Positions 60,546 through 64,000 of a stretch of 64,000 bases of DNA are shown here, piece after piece. Made by a program: the position numbers and the translations under genes. This DNA comes from Fasciolopsis buskii. Lineage: Eukaryota; Platyhelminthes; Trematoda; Plagiorchiida; Fasciolidae. Every line of letters starts with the position of its first letter. Within the stretch, counting starts at the first letter, position 1. The stretch covers positions 1 to 64,000 of the forward strand of contig LUCM01004115.1 of the NCBI GenBank assembly GCA_008360955.1, written 5' to 3'. The notes under the pieces are model-generated. The model had not been told where the DNA came from. It saw nothing but the letters and a program-made list of their open reading frames with translations, and did no database searches.

Positions 60546-61815
60546 AATCATGAAGTCAAATGCAAAGGGGGTGGGATAGGGTGAGGGGAGAGAGCGCAGG
60601 CATATCATCAATCAACCCGTCAGTTAGCCAGAGTTATTCTTGCTATGTTCGATCTCTTGATGCGTCGTAAAAATGTCCAGTTGTCTGACTGACAGTTTTA
60701 TGACGATTGTTTTTCTACTTCATCCCATTGCTTTCGTCTCACCGGCCGACGTAAAGTCACCACCAATGGTGATACTTCTCAAAGTGATACTGACGATGAT
60801 AATGAGTGCAAATAGGAGAATGGGAAAGGCCTCCCAGATTGTCGTTTGAAAAATTCGCTTGGAAAAAAGAAAGAAGAAAAAATACACCGCTATTATCATT
60901 ATTATGATTATTATCATTACTAACAGTAGAGGTTAAAACATTTCTGTTCGGACAACGATGGTGATGATCGTGATCATCATAATAATCATCACGTTTGTGT
61001 TGAATCGTTCTGATAGGCTCTTGGTAGGACAATCCGATCAATAATATCTATTTTGCATGGATAGCATCCATCTTTTTTCCCGTGTGGTAGACGTCATCAG
61101 GTAAACGGGGATGGAATTCGGAACGAAGTAATTCGATTTGTCCATCCTAAACTGAGCCCTCATTTCCCATGAGCTGAGATTAAGTTTGCGCCCGTTCGTA
61201 AGGAACGGGGACTAGTCGGAGTCTCTGCGTCGCCAACTGCGAAATCTGTAATTGACGAGCAAGGAACTGGTTTATTTCCACAGACAAACGACCGTATGAT
61301 GCAATAATGGATTAGGAAATAAACCTTTCACGTATCAGAAAACGTATGGCCTTCAACAAGGACTCTGTCTTCAATCAAAAACAACTCGACTGAGTGGCTT
61401 GGGGTGAAACCTGCCCCAGTACCATTATCGGGCTACTATTTGCAACGTTAATGAATCTGATATCTCATCCTGTTTTCGGAGAATTAAGCTACTTAAAGCC
61501 CATGATGACTAGATATTTTAGCTGGGAATTTTGTTTTTTATCACTTTTCTGCAATCTTGGCCATCATGCCTTGTGTAGGCCCCTGTAGGTAATATGTCCA
61601 AACCACGACTTACCGTCTTTGTCGGAAAATACACTATAGTTTTTCAACTACTGAGAAAATGAGCAATTGTGAAATTAAAATGTTAAGAATAACTTGTAGC
61701 TTCTCAGGTGCACAATCTATGGTGCATAATTTTCGGACGGGGCCTCCGATAAGTTATTGTAAATAAGAAAGAATTCCCAGAGCAATTCGATTGGTAACCA
61801 GTTTGTAAATATCCG
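60546..61815. other. Non-coding DNA, triplet-rich in part
   Basis: ATT/GAT-rich sequence runs at about 60780-60990 on both strands and generates low-complexity ORFs. No gene is supported. Confidence 0.4.
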
Positions 61816-62065
61816 GACCAAACGACGTAAGAAGTGTATCGAAAAATCGATGCGCCATGTATTGGTTTTTATTGTGAATGATATAATATTAATAACACAG
61901 CTTTGTTGATTGTAAAACTTGCCTTGAGAAAGACTACCCACGGTAGTCGAAACATTGGCGCATTACATCTACCAACAACGCTGTGTTATTAATATTATAT
62001 CATTCACAATAAAAACCAATACATGGCGCATCGATTTTTCGATACACTTCTTACGTCGTTTGGTC
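61816..62065. repeat. Long inverted repeat (93-bp arms, 64-nt loop) made of a Penelope-like terminal sequence
   Basis: 61816-61908 and 61973-62065 are reverse complements over 93 positions with one mismatch (T at 61902 opposite the position expected to be G). The loop holds the small stem GACTACC/GGTAGTC (61932-61948) followed by GAAAC. The loop plus right arm (about 61910-62065) is the same unit as 34061-34220 on the minus strand. The left arm is an extra inverted copy of its 3' half. Penelope-like elements are known to carry terminal repeats in direct or inverted orientation, which fits. The near-perfect arms mean that the inversion is recent or kept identical by conversion. Confidence 0.85.
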
Positions 62066-62858
62066 AAGAAAGAATTCGTTTGTGTAGTTTGGATTCGAAG
62101 TTCGATGCAAAGTAGCCAGATAGAACGCAAGGACACCTAATGAGAATAGCAAAGTTATACGAACTCGCGTCTGACGACCGTTCCTTGATAGCGTTAGTGT
62201 AGTTTGCTGAATACAATTTACCCTGCAATCCGACGAAGATGCCATTCCAAATCCGACCAGCTTGCACATTCGTGGGACCAGAAAATACAAATGGATTTTC
62301 AACTGCTTAAATGAAAATTGTTGTTATCTCTCCAACACCAGAGTTTTTCAAAAAAGCCCACCATTTGTGAACCTAATCGATAAGTGAGCTGCTGTCGAAA
62401 TAGAGTCAGGGGAATCAGCTTATGGAAAAGGAAACTTGTTTTGCAAACCGGGCATTTAACTGGCGGCCGATCTTTTTTCAGAACGACTAGAGACGTTTCA
62501 TTCATCTTGTCTTGCTTTATGCATCACGGTTTGATTTTCCCGTTTCCATTGCCCAAATCTGAACTGGTACACGATAAACCGAAAAATCACAGCTTTCGTT
62601 TTTGTTTTACATGAAAATGGCTATTGTCTCACAACGAATGCACATGTATGCGCTCGCAAACACACCCCTGCACGCGCCACCGAACACTCAGTCGATTGTG
62701 AGAGCCAGTGAGATAAAAATGAAACATTTTCCGTTACTTTCATTCTGCATTGCGTGCTTGTCGAAGGACAGGAAAAACCAAAGCGGCTATTACGACGAAT
62801 CGCGTACCTTTGTCGACAATTACGGTCAACAGGTTCTCGCTTTCACAGTTCCCGTGGA

Positions 62859-62893
<35 letters not shown>

Positions 62894-64000
62894 CGAGATG
62901 CAAAGAAAAGTAGATCTTTCAAACAGTGGAAATGGAGTTCACAGTTGTTTTAAGTGCTCCATTCTTTCTAAGCCCAAGATAGCAGTTTTCCCCGGGAGCT
63001 CCTAGTTGCAAGACCTATTCACACGTCGTTCAGCGTTAGTATTAGTGACAGGACATGTTTCCAAAAAAATTATGTCAACGTATCCGATAATGTACACGAT
63101 TCGAGGAAGGGAACTGTTGAATGGTGAAGTGGTCGACTCATAATGAATTCTAATTCGTGATGTTCCAGGGCAAATTTTATGATCCCAGCAACTTGATATC
63201 ATTGCATTTCAAATAAGAATCTGTAGCTGAACCGTCGCACGGATACCATTGTGTCATCCACGGAGATCGATTTACAGTTCATGCCGCGAATAGTGAAATC
63301 AGTGACATTTTTGGAAAAAATTAGGCCACCTTAAATTCACAGTGGAAAAAAATTGAATGAATTTCTTTATTATAATTTATAAGTTCTGCTCAGCTTGTGG
63401 CAGTATAATTCCCGAAGTTGATAGGGAACGATTAAGATAACCAGTCGAACTTAATGGGCCGCGGAGAGATTGATAACAATGCCAGATAAATAGCAGCTTG
63501 TAGAGAAACGGAGAAGCAGCAAAAAGAGTCAAAGATGAACAAGTAACCCCCCCTTTAAAAAAAAACTAAACTTTCTTTTCCGAACAGTACTCGATCATAG
63601 AAATCGAACTTGTGTAAGATGAGACTGATTCAATAACAGACGAACTGCCGAACATCTATGCAGGAGATAATGAACCAATGATGAACCAATGAATAGGATT
63701 CCAAAAGTTTCTTTACCATGTGATTTCTCTGTTTGCATTAACTAACGTATAACATTTCCAGGATACGATTTGATGTGAGCAACCATGAAGGAGACAAATT
63801 GTCCTTTTGATCTTTCAATTTATTTGATGTACTAATCACAAAGAGCCTTACCGGACAACTTTCGTCACGATTCCATAATTGATCTGCAGATTTGACTGAT
63901 TACACGATAAGCCTTGTGGGAACAGATTGCCGTGCTACAATAGATGATAACACGAAAGCATAAGAGGATAACTAAGCCAAACCATGAATTTTTGGTCGTT
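62066..64000. other. Non-coding DNA to the window end
   Basis: Short ORFs on both strands without motifs. A (TA)15 run lies at 62860-62889. A weak tRNA-like patch near 63125-63185 has a poor B box. Nothing else was recognised. Confidence 0.4.
62860..62889. repeat. (TA)15 microsatellite
   Basis: A pure TA run of 30 bases. Confidence 0.95.

Overview
This is a eukaryotic, gene-poor stretch. There is no operon structure, no long uninterrupted conserved ORF and no recognisable tRNA or rRNA gene. Most of what can be identified is decayed transposable-element sequence and simple repeats. The retroelement proteins (an RTE/SR2-like LINE, a CR1-like LINE and a Ty3/Gypsy pol) resemble those I know from flatworm genomes, and candidate introns of only about 40-60 nt fit that. 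I infer a parasitic flatworm (cestode or trematode). The class and species cannot be settled from the sequence alone.

Layout. 0-3.2 kb: nothing recognisable. 3.2-6.2 kb (minus): a nearly full-span but frameshifted and internally deleted RTE-like LINE. 6.4-9.4 kb: a 3-kb degenerate (CAGT)n array. 13.2-14.1 kb (plus): the best host-gene candidate, a small secreted-protein ORF with a poly-A signal, plus an upstream exon-like ORF. 17.2-18.5 kb (plus): exon-like ORFs with tiny candidate introns. 20.9-22.0 kb (plus): a second copy of the same LINE, represented only by its 5' end and endonuclease. 24.5-25.0 kb (plus): a three-exon, all-phase-0 gene candidate. 25.3-25.5 kb: two tRNA-like SINE heads. 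31.4-33.8 kb (plus): a CR1-like LINE flanked by TA repeats. 34.06-34.22 kb (minus), 43.52-43.61 kb (plus) and 61.82-62.07 kb: three copies of one Penelope-like terminal sequence. The last is folded into a 93-bp, almost perfect inverted repeat. 34.8-35.2 kb: a membrane-protein-like two-exon candidate. 38.6-39.2 kb (minus): a third LINE copy (3' end only). 43.0-43.5 kb (minus): a BED-finger, hAT/ZBED-like coding fragment. 45.8-47.95 kb (plus): a decayed Ty3/Gypsy pol with protease, RNase H and integrase remnants. The rest is intergenic or intronic DNA with scattered SINE-like heads, microsatellites and low-confidence ORFs.

No set of genes forms a pathway here. The main story is retroelement colonisation and decay: one LINE family left three very different remnants in 36 kb, and one Penelope-like family left three copies, one rearranged into a long hairpin. 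Host-gene calls rest on ORF quality and splice-site context only and are given low confidence.
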